Shown in pieces: positions 1 to 7,210 of a stretch of 64,000 bases of DNA. Each line of letters opens with the position of its first letter. The stretch's first letter is position 1. Source of the DNA: Actinoplanes sp. TBRC 11911 (lineage in GTDB: Bacteria; Actinomycetota; Actinomycetes; Mycobacteriales; Micromonosporaceae); assembly GCF_012933445.1 (NCBI RefSeq), contig NZ_JABBNC010000022.1, positions 62,001-126,000 of the forward strand, given 5' to 3'. Both the position numbers and the translations under genes were made by a program. A model generated the notes under the pieces. The model was given only the letters and a program-made list of their open reading frames with translations, was not told where the DNA came from and searched no databases.

Positions 1-326
1 GCACTGGGCAGGCACCCCTCGGTACGCGCCGCGAAGTCGAGCGTCCAGTCGTTGAGATCGGCGGCCATCCGCGGGCGGTGGGCGTAGGCGAGCGCGGAGA
101 ACGTGCGTACGCCCAGGTCGTTGAGGGTCTTGATCCTCTCCAGCTCGGTGCCACGGTAGGTGATCGGCCACTCCCGTCCGATGAGCGGCGCGCCCTCGTC
201 GAAGTGGGCCCAGACGCGGCGCTGCATGCGCTCGGGCAGGAAGTGGGTGTGCACATCGGCCAGCCCCGGCAGCCCGAGGCGAGCGAGGAAAGCGGGAACG
301 TCGTCGTCGATCACGCTCGCCATCAT
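1..326 (-). CDS. Amidohydrolase-family metal-dependent hydrolase, N-terminal part (runs off the window)
   Basis: The reverse strand opens with two adjacent ATG codons (326 and 323) and reads without a stop to base 1, giving about 108 residues. The protein contains LADVHTHFLPERM near residue 22; this D-x-H-x-H segment is the N-terminal metal-binding motif of the amidohydrolase-2 (TIM-barrel) family, which hydrolyses or decarboxylates small substrates in the cytoplasm. The rest of the barrel and the C-terminal ligands lie outside the window, so the substrate cannot be named. It is divergent from the MFS/TetR unit and shares the inverted repeat at 332-365, so that TetR may control it too. Start 323 versus 326 cannot be decided. 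Confidence 0.7.
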   Translation of the reverse strand, partial: MMASVIDDDVPAFLARLGLPGLADVHTHFLPERMQRRVWAHFDEGAPLIGREWPITYRGTELERIKTLNDLGVRTFSALAYAHRPRMAADLNDWTLDFAARTEGCLPS

Positions 327-331
327 AGAAC

Positions 332-365
332 TTGACAGCAGCTACCAGTTTCGAGCTACTGTCAA
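332..365. promoter_or_regulatory. Inverted repeat, likely TetR operator between divergent genes
   Basis: TTGACAGCAGCT (332-343) and AGCTACTGTCAA (354-365) form an imperfect palindrome with 12-bp arms, one mismatch and a 10-bp centre. TTGACA on each strand also resembles a -35 box. It lies 3 bp before an ATG (369) on the plus strand and 6 bp before the amidohydrolase start on the minus strand. A TetR gene sits in the same unit (2731-3360), so I infer this is its operator. Confidence 0.55.
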
Positions 366-368
366 AAT

Positions 369-1195
369 ATGGTTACTTTCACATCGGGTTCGGCGGGGGC
401 GCCCGGGGGTCCGGGCGCGGGTGGTGCGGATGCGCGTGCTGCGGTTGCGGGCGGTGCGGGCGTGGGTGGTGGGGTTGCGCGTGCTGCGGTTGCGGGTGGT
501 CTGGGCGTGGGTGGTGGGGTTGCGCGCGCTGCGGTTGCCGGTGCTCTGGGCGCAGGTGGTGCTGATGGCGTAGGCGTGGGCGACCCGGGCGATGGTGGTG
601 CGGCTGCGCGCGGTGTCGTCGAGGACGGTCGGGGTGCGAGCACTGCGAGCGCGAGCACTGCGAGTGCGGGCAGTGTGGTCGCGGGTGGTGTCGATGGCGC
701 GGGTGTGGGTGCGTTGGCTGCGGGTGGTGTGGCTGCGCGCGGTGCGGTGGCGGGGTCGGGCGCGTTGGCCGCGGGAGGTGTAGCTGCGCGCGGTGTCGGC
801 GAGGACGGTTCGGGTGCGGGCCGCGCGGGTGCCGCCGGTGCAGGCCCTGCGGTCGCGGGTGGTGTCGATGGTGCGGGTGGGGTGCGTTGGCTGCGGGTGG
901 GGGTGCGTTGGCTGCGGGTGGTGTGGCTGCGCGCGGTGCGGTGGCGGGTGCGGGCGCGTTGGCCGGGGGAGGTGTAGCTGCGCGCGGTGTCGGCGAGGAC
1001 GGTTGGGGTGCGGGTCACGCGGGTGCCGGCAACGCGGTCGCGGGTGGTGCGGCTTCGGGTGTTGCCGGCGCGGGTGGTGCCGGCGCGGGTGGTGGGGTCG
1101 CGGGTGGTTCGGGTGCGGGCGGCGGTGAGCCGGGTGCCCGTGCTGCCGGGGGCGGTCGGTTTGGGGGCCGGTCGGGCGGCGGTGGGCGCGGTGGG
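369..1195 (+). repeat. Gly/Ala-coding low-complexity repeat tract upstream of the MFS gene, with a one-base frame break
   Basis: This 830-bp GC-rich tract is built from short repeats and a nearly identical direct repeat of about 112 bp (709-822 and 903-1017). Read from ATG 369 in frame it encodes a Gly/Ala/Val-rich chain. That frame is lost at the G4 run 879-882, after which the same residue pattern continues in the frame of the MFS gene. The sister repeat has G5 at 899-903. Restoring one G would join 369-2734 into one 788-residue ORF. All other frames are also largely open, so whether it is translated is uncertain. Confidence 0.6.
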
Positions 1196-2734
1196 GTGCT
1201 GGGGGAGCGGGGGCGGTGGTTTGCGCTCGGGGCGCTGGCGTTGAGCACGCTGGCGGTCGGGCTGGATACGACCGTGCTCAGCGTTGCGCTGCCGACGCTG
1301 GCGCGGGATCTGCACGCGTCCACCGGGGATCTTCAGTGGTTCACCACCGCCTACCTGCTGGTGCTCGCGGCGGTGCTGCTGCCGGCGGGGCTGCTCGGGG
1401 ACCGGCTCGGGCGGCGGCGGCTGCTGATCGGGGCGCTGATGCTGTTCGGGGCGGCGTCGGTGGCCTGCGCGTACGCCCAGAGCTCCGGGCAGCTCATCGC
1501 GGCGCGGGCGGCGCTCGGGCTCGGGGCGGCGGTGATCATGCCGCTGTCGGGGGCGGTGCTGGTCGTGCTGTTCGACGACAAGGAGCGCGGCCGGGCCATG
1601 GGGGTCTGGGTGACCGCGAGCGCGCTCGGGATTCCGCTCGGGCCGCTGCTCGGCGGGTGGCTGCTGGACAACTTCTGGTGGGGGTCGGTGTTCCTGATCA
1701 ACGTGCCGGTGGTGGTCGCGGGGGCGGTCGCCATCGTGATGTGGCTGCCCGAGTCGCGCGGCGAGCAGGGACGGCGGTTCGACCCGCTCGGTGTCGTGCT
1801 GTCGGCGGCCGGGCTGGTCGGGGTGACGTACGGGATCATCGAAGCCGGTGGTCGTGGCTGGACCGACGCACGATCGCTGGCCACGCTGCTCGCCGGGATC
1901 GTGCTGCTGCTCGGCTTCGTCGCGTGGCAGCGCCGGTCCGCCGAACCGCTGGTCGACCTCGCGTTGTTCCGTTCACGGCGCTTCACCGGTGGGGCGGTGC
2001 TCGCGACCGTGGCCAGTTTCGCGATGCTCGGGCTGCTGTTCTCGCTGCCGCAGTTGTTCTCGGCGGTCGGCGGGCAGGACGCGTTCGGCTCGGGGCTGCG
2101 GCTGCTGCCGGTGATCGGTGGGCTGATGGCCGGCGCGCGGAGCTCCGAACGGCTCGGGCGCCGGATCGGCACGCGCGGGGTGATCGCCTCGGGGCTCGCG
2201 CTGATCGCGGTGGCGTCGTTCGTCGGGGCGGGCACCGGGGTCTCGTCCGGGTACGGGTTCATCGCCGGGTGGATCACGCTGGCCGGTCTCGGGCTCGGGC
2301 TGACGCTGCCGCCGTCGATGGACGCGGCGCTCGGTGCGCTGACCCCCGCCCGCAGTGGCGTCGGCAACGCGCTGCTGCAGGCCATGCGTCAGGTGGGCGG
2401 CGCGATCGGGGTGGCCGTGCTGGGGACCGTCATCAACTCGACGTACCGATCCACATTGATGGACAGCATCGACACGATCCAGTCAAGTCAACACGTCAAC
2501 ATGTCAACTCAAGACGTCAACTCGGCACTGCAGAACGTCGCGAGTGGCGTGGCGTCGTCAACGGATCCCGGCATGCTGCACGCGGTGCAGGCGGCCTTCA
2601 CCCACGGCATGGACATGTCGCTGATCGTGGCCGGAGCGATCGCCGCGGTCGGGGTGGTGCTGGCGATGGTGATCCTTCCGGCCCGCACGCCTTTGGTGCC
2701 CGAAGCAAAGGTGCTGGCAGAATCAGGGGTATGA
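1196..2734 (+). CDS. MFS drug efflux transporter, DHA2 (EmrB/QacA) family
   Basis: An integral membrane proton-coupled exporter of about 512 residues from GTG 1196, the usual size for the 14-helix DHA2 group. The first helix carries ALGALALSTLAVGLDTTVLS, followed by the loop motif GDRLGRRRLL (motif A) and the helix-5 motif C-like GIPLGPLLGGWL. Start choice is difficult: the frame is open back to 887 and would extend to 369 but for a missing base, adding a Gly/Ala tail with no counterpart in the family. GTG 1196 gives a normal N-terminus right before helix 1. It overlaps the TetR gene by ATGA, so the two are co-translated; the TetR probably represses the pair. The substrate is unknown. Confidence 0.85.
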   Translation: MLGERGRWFALGALALSTLAVGLDTTVLSVALPTLARDLHASTGDLQWFTTAYLLVLAAVLLPAGLLGDRLGRRRLLIGALMLFGAASVACAYAQSSGQLIAARAALGLGAAVIMPLSGAVLVVLFDDKERGRAMGVWVTASALGIPLGPLLGGWLLDNFWWGSVFLINVPVVVAGAVAIVMWLPESRGEQGRRFDPLGVVLSAAGLVGVTYGIIEAGGRGWTDARSLATLLAGIVLLLGFVAWQRRSAEPLVDLALFRSRRFTGGAVLATVASFAMLGLLFSLPQLFSAVGGQDAFGSGLRLLPVIGGLMAGARSSERLGRRIGTRGVIASGLALIAVASFVGAGTGVSSGYGFIAGWITLAGLGLGLTLPPSMDAALGALTPARSGVGNALLQAMRQVGGAIGVAVLGTVINSTYRSTLMDSIDTIQSSQHVNMSTQDVNSALQNVASGVASSTDPGMLHAVQAAFTHGMDMSLIVAGAIAAVGVVLAMVILPARTPLVPEAKVLAESGV

Positions 2735-3360
2735 CCTCGGACCAGCGGGAACGGCCAGCCGCCGTACGGGAGCGGCGGCCGGGTGGGCTGCGGGAGCGCA
2801 AGAAGGCGAAGACCCGGTCCGCCATTCGTGAGACGGCGATGCGGCTGTTCGAGGAACAGGGGTATGCGGCCACCACGGTGGACCAGATCGCCGAGGAGGC
2901 CGAGGTCTCGCAGAGCACGTTCTTCCGGTACTTTCCGACCAAGGAAGACGTCGTGCTCACCGACGACTACGACCCGCTGATGGTCGCGGCCATCCGGCGC
3001 CAAGCCTCTGACGTGCACCCGATCGACGCGGTGATCGTCGCGATGACCGAGGTGTTCGGCGAGATGAGCGCCGACGACCTGGCCGCCGAGCAGCGCCGGC
3101 AGCGGATCTTCGCGGCCGTGCCGGAGCTGCGCGCCCGGGTGCTGCAGCAGACGGTCCTGGTGGTCGGCATGTTCGCCGAGGTGATCGCCGAACGGCAGGG
3201 GCTCGCGAAGGACGATTTTTCCTCCCGGGTGCTCGCCGGCGCGATCGTCGGGGCGGTGCTGGCGGTGGTCCCGGTCGGGGACGGCGACTATTCGGGCCAC
3301 AACCTCGAGAAGATCACCAGGGCCTTGCGGCTGTTGCGCGACGGGCTCCCCCTCGGCTGA
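2731..3360 (+). CDS. TetR-family transcriptional repressor of the MFS exporter
   Basis: A 209-residue protein with an N-terminal helix-turn-helix (about residues 26-70; TTVDQIAEEAEVSQSTFFRY followed by FPTKEDV), typical of TetR/AcrR repressors that release DNA when a small ligand binds the C-terminal domain. The basic leader (RERRPGGLRERKKAKTR) and the C-terminal helices fit the actinobacterial group paired with DHA2 exporters. ATG 2731 overlaps the exporter stop (ATGA), showing translational coupling. The likely target is the palindrome at 332-365. Ligand unknown. Confidence 0.88.
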   Translation: MTSDQRERPAAVRERRPGGLRERKKAKTRSAIRETAMRLFEEQGYAATTVDQIAEEAEVSQSTFFRYFPTKEDVVLTDDYDPLMVAAIRRQASDVHPIDAVIVAMTEVFGEMSADDLAAEQRRQRIFAAVPELRARVLQQTVLVVGMFAEVIAERQGLAKDDFSSRVLAGAIVGAVLAVVPVGDGDYSGHNLEKITRALRLLRDGLPLG

Positions 3361-3375
3361 CGTCGCCGGGCGGGT

Positions 3376-3515
3376 TGATCGCGGTCTCGGCTGGCGGCGC
3401 GGGCTCGGCTTGATCGCGGTCTCGGCTGGCGGCGCGGGCTCGGCTTGATCGCGGTCTCGGCTGGCGGCGCGGGCTCGGCTTGATCGCGGTCTCGGCCGGC
3501 GGCACCGGCTCAGCG
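3376..3515. repeat. 35-bp tandem repeat, four copies, directly after the TetR stop
   Basis: Units begin TGATCGCGGTCTCGGC at 3376, 3411, 3446 and 3481, exactly 35 bp apart; the first three are identical and the last is diverged. It begins 16 bp after the TetR stop codon. 35 is not a multiple of three, so it is not a coding repeat. Confidence 0.9.
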
Positions 3516-3580
3516 TTTCCACTCGTCTCGGGGCGAAATCGGCGTCGGTCGGTCGTGTGGTGAGCTGACGGTAGCGAGCG

Positions 3581-3951
3581 GTCCCGCTTAGTGGGATATC
3601 GCGGTCACATCGTGGGCTTTTCGTGAACCTTGGAGAGTTGCGCCCACATACGAGCCATAACTCTCCAAGGTTCACATCTGGCAAGAAAAGCGTGCCGTGC
3701 GAAAGCCGCATTATCGGGCAAAAGTTACTCCACAATGGACGTGCATCCCGCATCGCGGACGCTGGGTCCAGAATGTGGTCACCGGTCTCGGTATGTGGCC
3801 GCGAGTCCCACGTAATGGAAGCGCCCCGCGTGTCGCGACCGGCGTGTCGCGGCCGGCGGGTCGGTGGCAAGCTCCGCGAGCGGCGTCACTCGCCGGGCCC
3901 AGCGGCACGGCCAGCAGCTCCATCCTGGTCACTGGAAATGTCGGATATGCG
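3581..3951 (+). repeat. Dispersed element, copy A (about 370 bp) with a 17-bp stem / 19-nt loop hairpin
   Basis: The core hairpin has perfect arms GTGAACCTTGGAGAGTT (3623-3639) and AACTCTCCAAGGTTCAC (3659-3675) around the loop GCGCCCACATACGAGCCAT. The flanks also match copies D (28883-29204) and E (61016-61335): a left block with CGCGGTCACATCGTGGGCTT, a middle block with CTCCACAATGGACG, and a right end GAAATGTCGGATATGC (3935-3950). It lies between the 3' ends of two convergent TetR genes. Short ORFs cross it, but their frames are not conserved between copies, so I read it as non-coding. Confidence 0.88.
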
Positions 3952-4060
3952 CGGCGCGAGCGGGCGCATGGCGTTTTCCAGCCACTGCGTGTGCCGCACC
4001 GTCGACGCCAACCGTGGGGTGGGCACTGGCCGCCCGGTGAGCGCTAGCCGTGCGGTGGGA

Positions 4061-4192
4061 CTGGCCGTGTGACGGGCAGTGGCCGTGTGGCGGGCAGTGG
4101 CCGTGTGGCGGGCAGTGGCCGTGTGGCGGGCAGTGGCCGTGTGGCGGGCAGTGGCCGTGCGGCGGGCACTGGCCGTGCGGCGGGCGCTGGTC
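4061..4192. repeat. 18-bp tandem repeat, about seven copies
   Basis: The unit GGCCGTGTGGCGGGCAGT repeats head to tail with a few substitutions. It sits between copy A of the dispersed element and the 3' end of the minus-strand TetR gene. The antisense reads as a Pro-Ala-Thr-Arg-Pro-Leu repeat in a frame different from the TetR gene; I see no sign that it is translated. Confidence 0.85.
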
Positions 4193-4261
4193 TGCGCCGG
4201 ACGGCGCCCGGTCCGAGCCGCCCGCGGTCGAGATCTCCGACGCCCGGGACGGCGCTGACGC

Positions 4262-4804
4262 CTACTCGTCCAGCACCGCGGCCTTCGCCTCGGCCAGGAT
4301 GCGTTCGGAGAGGGCGGTGCCCGCTGTCGCGCGGGACAGGATCATGGCGCCGACCATGGTGCTCAGCGCGGCCAGGCCGTCGGGGCCGAGCTGGGCGGCA
4401 TACCTTTCCACCCCTTTCGCGTACGCCTCGCGGGCCGTGGCGTCCTGCGGGGTGCGTCCCACGTCGGCGCCGAAACCCGTGGAGGGGCATCCGACGCCGG
4501 GGTTGTCGCGGTGGGCGGTGGACAGGTAGTCGTCGAGTGCCGCCTGCCTGGTTGCCGGGTCGCCGGCGGGGCCGAACCCTTCGAGGCGGGTGGTTTGTTC
4601 GATGTACGCCTGGGCGATCGCCTCGGTGACCAGCGCGTCCTTGGAGGCGAAGTGCTTGTAGAACCCGCCGTGCGTCAGCCCGACCTCGGCCATCACGTCG
4701 GCGACGCTGACCGCCGCGGTGCCGCGTTCGCGGAACAGCCGGGCCGCGGTCTCGACGATGCGTTTGCGGTTCTCCTGCGCCTGCGCCTGCGATACCCGTC
4801 CCAT
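4262..4804 (-). CDS. TetR-family regulator, divergent from an SDR gene
   Basis: A 180-residue repressor starting at ATG 4804 (MGRVSQAQAQENRKRIVETA). The helix-turn-helix is at about residues 28-50 (VSVADVMAEVGLTHGGFYKH). The C-terminal domain has the segment NPGVGCPSTGFGADV, a cysteine-containing pattern common in the LmrA/NemR-like branch, some members of which sense electrophiles; a sensing role for this cysteine is inference. It is divergent from the SDR gene 4876-5547, and the palindrome 4816-4835 between them is its probable operator. An upstream ATG at 4825 would add seven residues but lies inside the operator, so I prefer 4804. Confidence 0.85.
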   Translation of the reverse strand: MGRVSQAQAQENRKRIVETAARLFRERGTAAVSVADVMAEVGLTHGGFYKHFASKDALVTEAIAQAYIEQTTRLEGFGPAGDPATRQAALDDYLSTAHRDNPGVGCPSTGFGADVGRTPQDATAREAYAKGVERYAAQLGPDGLAALSTMVGAMILSRATAGTALSERILAEAKAAVLDE

Positions 4805-4815
4805 GAACGCAAGTG

Positions 4816-4835
4816 TAGATGGCATGTGTCATCTA
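4816..4835. promoter_or_regulatory. Palindromic TetR operator
   Basis: TAGATGGCATGTGTCATCTA has perfect 6-bp arms (TAGATG/CATCTA) around 8 bp. It begins 12 bp upstream of the TetR start and lies just before the SDR promoter. A second spaced pair, TAGAT (4847-4851) and ATCTA (4866-4870), overlaps the SDR -10 region and may be a weaker site. Confidence 0.6.
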
Positions 4836-4840
4836 TCGCC

Positions 4841-4869
4841 TTGACCTAGATAAATGATGCTCGTAATCT
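4841..4869 (+). promoter_or_regulatory. SDR promoter, likely giving a leaderless transcript
   Basis: TTGACC (4841-4846), a 17-bp spacer and TAATCT (4864-4869) form a good sigma-70-type promoter. The expected start of transcription falls at about 4876, which is the A of the SDR start codon, and no Shine-Dalgarno sequence precedes it. A leaderless mRNA is therefore likely. Confidence 0.55.
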
Positions 4870-4875
4870 ATCGGC

Positions 4876-5547
4876 ATGGACATCACGAACTCCGTTGCTC
4901 TGGTCACCGGCGCGAACCGCGGCCTCGGCCGCCACTTCGCCACTCAGCTGCTCGAACAAGGCGCCAAGGTGTACGCCGGGGTGCGCAACCCGGACACGCT
5001 GGATCTACCCGGCGCCGTTCCGATTGAGCTCGACATCACCGACCCGGCCGCCGTCGAACGCGCCGCGAAGACCGCCGGCGACGTCACCCTGCTGGTCAAC
5101 AACGCCGGCGCCCTGCGTCCCAACTCGGTGCTCACGGCTTCCATGGACGACATCCGCCGCGAGATGGAGGTCAACTACTTCGCCCCGCTCACGGTGATCC
5201 GGGCCTTCGCGCCGGTGATCGAGGCCAACGGAGGCGGGGCGATCCTCAACGCGCTGTCCGTACTGGCCTGGTATCACGCGGGCCCGCTCGGCGCGCACAA
5301 CGCGGCCAAGGCGGCGAGCTGGGCGGCCACCGACGCGCTACGCGAGGAACTCGCCCCGCACGGCGTCGCCGTCACCTCGCTGATCATGGGCTGGATGTTC
5401 ACCGACCTCGCCGGCTTCATCCCCGACGACCAGAAGGTCGACCCGGCCGGCGTCGCGCGGGTAGCCCTCGACGGTGTCGCCGCGGGTCTGCCCGAGGTGC
5501 TCGCCGACGCGACCGCCCAGCGCGTGAAGTCGTTACTCGCCGGCTGA
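4876..5547 (+). CDS. Short-chain dehydrogenase/reductase (SDR) with His in place of the catalytic Tyr
   Basis: A 223-residue classical SDR fold: the nucleotide-binding motif TGANRGLG is at residues 11-18, the structural NNAG near residue 75, the catalytic-type serine at S128 (NALSVLAW) and lysine at K145. The tyrosine expected in Y-x-x-x-K is histidine (H141, HNAAK). The serine-to-His spacing is the normal 13 residues, so alignment error is unlikely. The protein may have altered or no reductase activity. It is divergent from the TetR gene, which probably represses it. Substrate unknown. Confidence 0.85.
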   Translation: MDITNSVALVTGANRGLGRHFATQLLEQGAKVYAGVRNPDTLDLPGAVPIELDITDPAAVERAAKTAGDVTLLVNNAGALRPNSVLTASMDDIRREMEVNYFAPLTVIRAFAPVIEANGGGAILNALSVLAWYHAGPLGAHNAAKAASWAATDALREELAPHGVAVTSLIMGWMFTDLAGFIPDDQKVDPAGVARVALDGVAAGLPEVLADATAQRVKSLLAG

Positions 5548-5549
5548 CC

Positions 5550-5594
5550 GTCGATGCCCGGGGAGCTCGCCCTCCGAATTCCCCGGGCATCGAC
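5550..5594. terminator. Strong hairpin terminator after the SDR gene
   Basis: Perfect 15-bp arms GTCGATGCCCGGGGA (5550-5564) and TCCCCGGGCATCGAC (5580-5594) with a 15-nt loop, two bases after the SDR stop. There is no U tract, as is common in high-GC actinobacteria. Confidence 0.75.
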
Positions 5595-5635
5595 ACCCAT
5601 GCATAAAGATCGCCGAAAACGGGTACCGCGCGCGC

Positions 5636-7129
5636 ATGACGACGATCGCGGCGGAGGCCATCACCGACGCCGGAACCGGACAACTCATCCTCGCCGCGGT
5701 GCTCGGCATCCTGGCCGTCATCCTGCTCATCGCCTGGGCCAAGTGGCATCCGTTCCTCGCCCTGATCATGGGTTCGGCCGTGCTGGGCCTGGTCGCGGGC
5801 GCGTCCCCGGGGGACACCGTCACGTCGTTCACCACCGGACTCGGCAGCACGGTCGGCAGCGTCGGCCTGCTCATCGCGCTCGGCTCGATGATCGGCGCGC
5901 TGCTCGCCGAGTCGGGCGGCGCGGACGGCATCGTCTCGCGCATCGTCGACCGGGTCAGCGGATCGGCGCTGCCGTGGGCGATGGCCGGGGTCGCGGCGCT
6001 GATCGGGTTGCCGCTGTTCTTCGAGGTCGGCGTCGTGCTGCTGATCCCGGTCGTGCTGCTGGTCGCCCAGCGCACCGACATCGGGCTGCTGCGGATCGGC
6101 ATCCCCGCGCTGGCCGGCCTCTCCGTGCTGCACGGTCTCGTACCCCCGCACCCGGGACCGCTGATCGCCGTCGCCACGCTGAACGCCGATCTGGGGCTGA
6201 CGCTGCTGTTCGGCCTGATCTGCGCGATCCCCACCGTGATCGTCGCCGGGCCGGTGTTCGGGAACTGGATCGCCAAGCGGGTTCCCCTCGAAGTGCCCCG
6301 GCTCCTGGCCCCGGCCAACGCGAGCCTGGGAACCGGCCCGGGCAACGAGGACCTGCGCGTGGGGACCGGGCCGGGCAGGGGGACCGGGTCGGGCAGGGGG
6401 ACCGGGCCGGGAAGCGAAGACCTGAGGGCGGAAACCGCGGACAACCGCCCGTCCACCCGCCGCAACCCCGGATTCTGGCCGGCCGTCCTCACCGTCCTGC
6501 TCCCCATCGTGCTCATGCTGGCCCGCGGCATCGGCGAGCTCGTCCTCGACAAGGACAACCGGCTCCGCAGCGCCCTCGACGTGCTCGGCAACCCGCCCGT
6601 CGCCTTGCTCCTGGGCGTACTCCTGGCGATGTGGACCCTCGGCGAGCGCGCCGGCTTCGACCGCCGGGAGACCTCCGCCGTGATCGGGGGAGCGTTGCCG
6701 CCGATCGCCGGGATCCTGCTGATCGTCGCGGCCGGCGGCGGGTTCAAGCAGGTCCTGGTCGACGCGGGCGTGGGCGACGTGGTCGCGGACGCCGCCCGCG
6801 ACGCCAACCTCAACGCGCTCGTGCTCGGCTTCCTGGTCGCGGTCGGCATCCGGGTCGCCACCGGCTCCGCCACGGTCGCGACGATCACCGCGGCGGGCAT
6901 CGTGGCGCCGCTCGCCGCCACGCTGGACAAACCCGAGGTGTCGCTGCTGGCGCTGGCGATCGGCGCCGGGTCGCTGTTCTTCTCGCACGTCAACGACGCC
7001 GGCTTCTGGCTGGTCAAGGAGTATTTCGGGATGACGGTCGGCCAGACGATCAAGACGTGGTCGGTGATGGAGACGATCATCTCGGTGGTGGGCTTCGCCT
7101 GCGTGATGCTGCTCAGCCTGCTCGTCTGA
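5636..7129 (+). CDS. GntP-family gluconate/sugar-acid permease
   Basis: A 497-residue membrane protein with about a dozen hydrophobic segments. GLVPPHPGPL near residue 164 and the C-terminal SHVNDAGFWLVKEYFGM are hallmarks of the GntP gluconate:H+ symporter family, which imports gluconate or related hydroxy acids. A central cytoplasmic loop (about residues 238-268) is expanded by a Gly/Thr/Arg-rich repeat (RVGTGPGRGTGSGRGTGPG) whose DNA is a short direct repeat, one of several coding low-complexity expansions in this window. The start ATG 5636 has no clear Shine-Dalgarno. No kinase or dehydrogenase gene is adjacent, so the substrate is unproven. Confidence 0.88.
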   Translation: MTTIAAEAITDAGTGQLILAAVLGILAVILLIAWAKWHPFLALIMGSAVLGLVAGASPGDTVTSFTTGLGSTVGSVGLLIALGSMIGALLAESGGADGIVSRIVDRVSGSALPWAMAGVAALIGLPLFFEVGVVLLIPVVLLVAQRTDIGLLRIGIPALAGLSVLHGLVPPHPGPLIAVATLNADLGLTLLFGLICAIPTVIVAGPVFGNWIAKRVPLEVPRLLAPANASLGTGPGNEDLRVGTGPGRGTGSGRGTGPGSEDLRAETADNRPSTRRNPGFWPAVLTVLLPIVLMLARGIGELVLDKDNRLRSALDVLGNPPVALLLGVLLAMWTLGERAGFDRRETSAVIGGALPPIAGILLIVAAGGGFKQVLVDAGVGDVVADAARDANLNALVLGFLVAVGIRVATGSATVATITAAGIVAPLAATLDKPEVSLLALAIGAGSLFFSHVNDAGFWLVKEYFGMTVGQTIKTWSVMETIISVVGFACVMLLSLLV

Positions 7130-7210
7130 AACGGCGTATAAGCGCGATCACACCGCCGGACCGTCAGATGGCCTACGTCGGTACCGGCCTATGTTCCTAA
7201 CGTCACCCGC

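Noticed and set aside
362..1315. 317-residue Pro/Thr/Arg-rich ORF on the minus strand opposite the Gly/Ala tract
   Set aside because: It runs antisense into the conserved first helix of the MFS transporter and is the mirror of the repeat; no domain.
3623..4072. Hypothetical protein genes across dispersed elements A, D and E
   Set aside because: The frames are not conserved between copies (D stops after about 30 codons; A and E shift relative to each other), and no ribosome-binding site precedes them.
3361..4261. Integron attC site or insertion-sequence end
   Set aside because: The hairpin lacks the R/L core sites (GTTRRRY) and extrahelical bases of attC, and no integrase or transposase gene is present.
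5417..7080. 500-residue ORFs antisense to the gntP-like gene
   Set aside because: They overlap the whole transporter, are Arg/Asp- or Ser/Pro-rich shadows, and have no recognisable motif.
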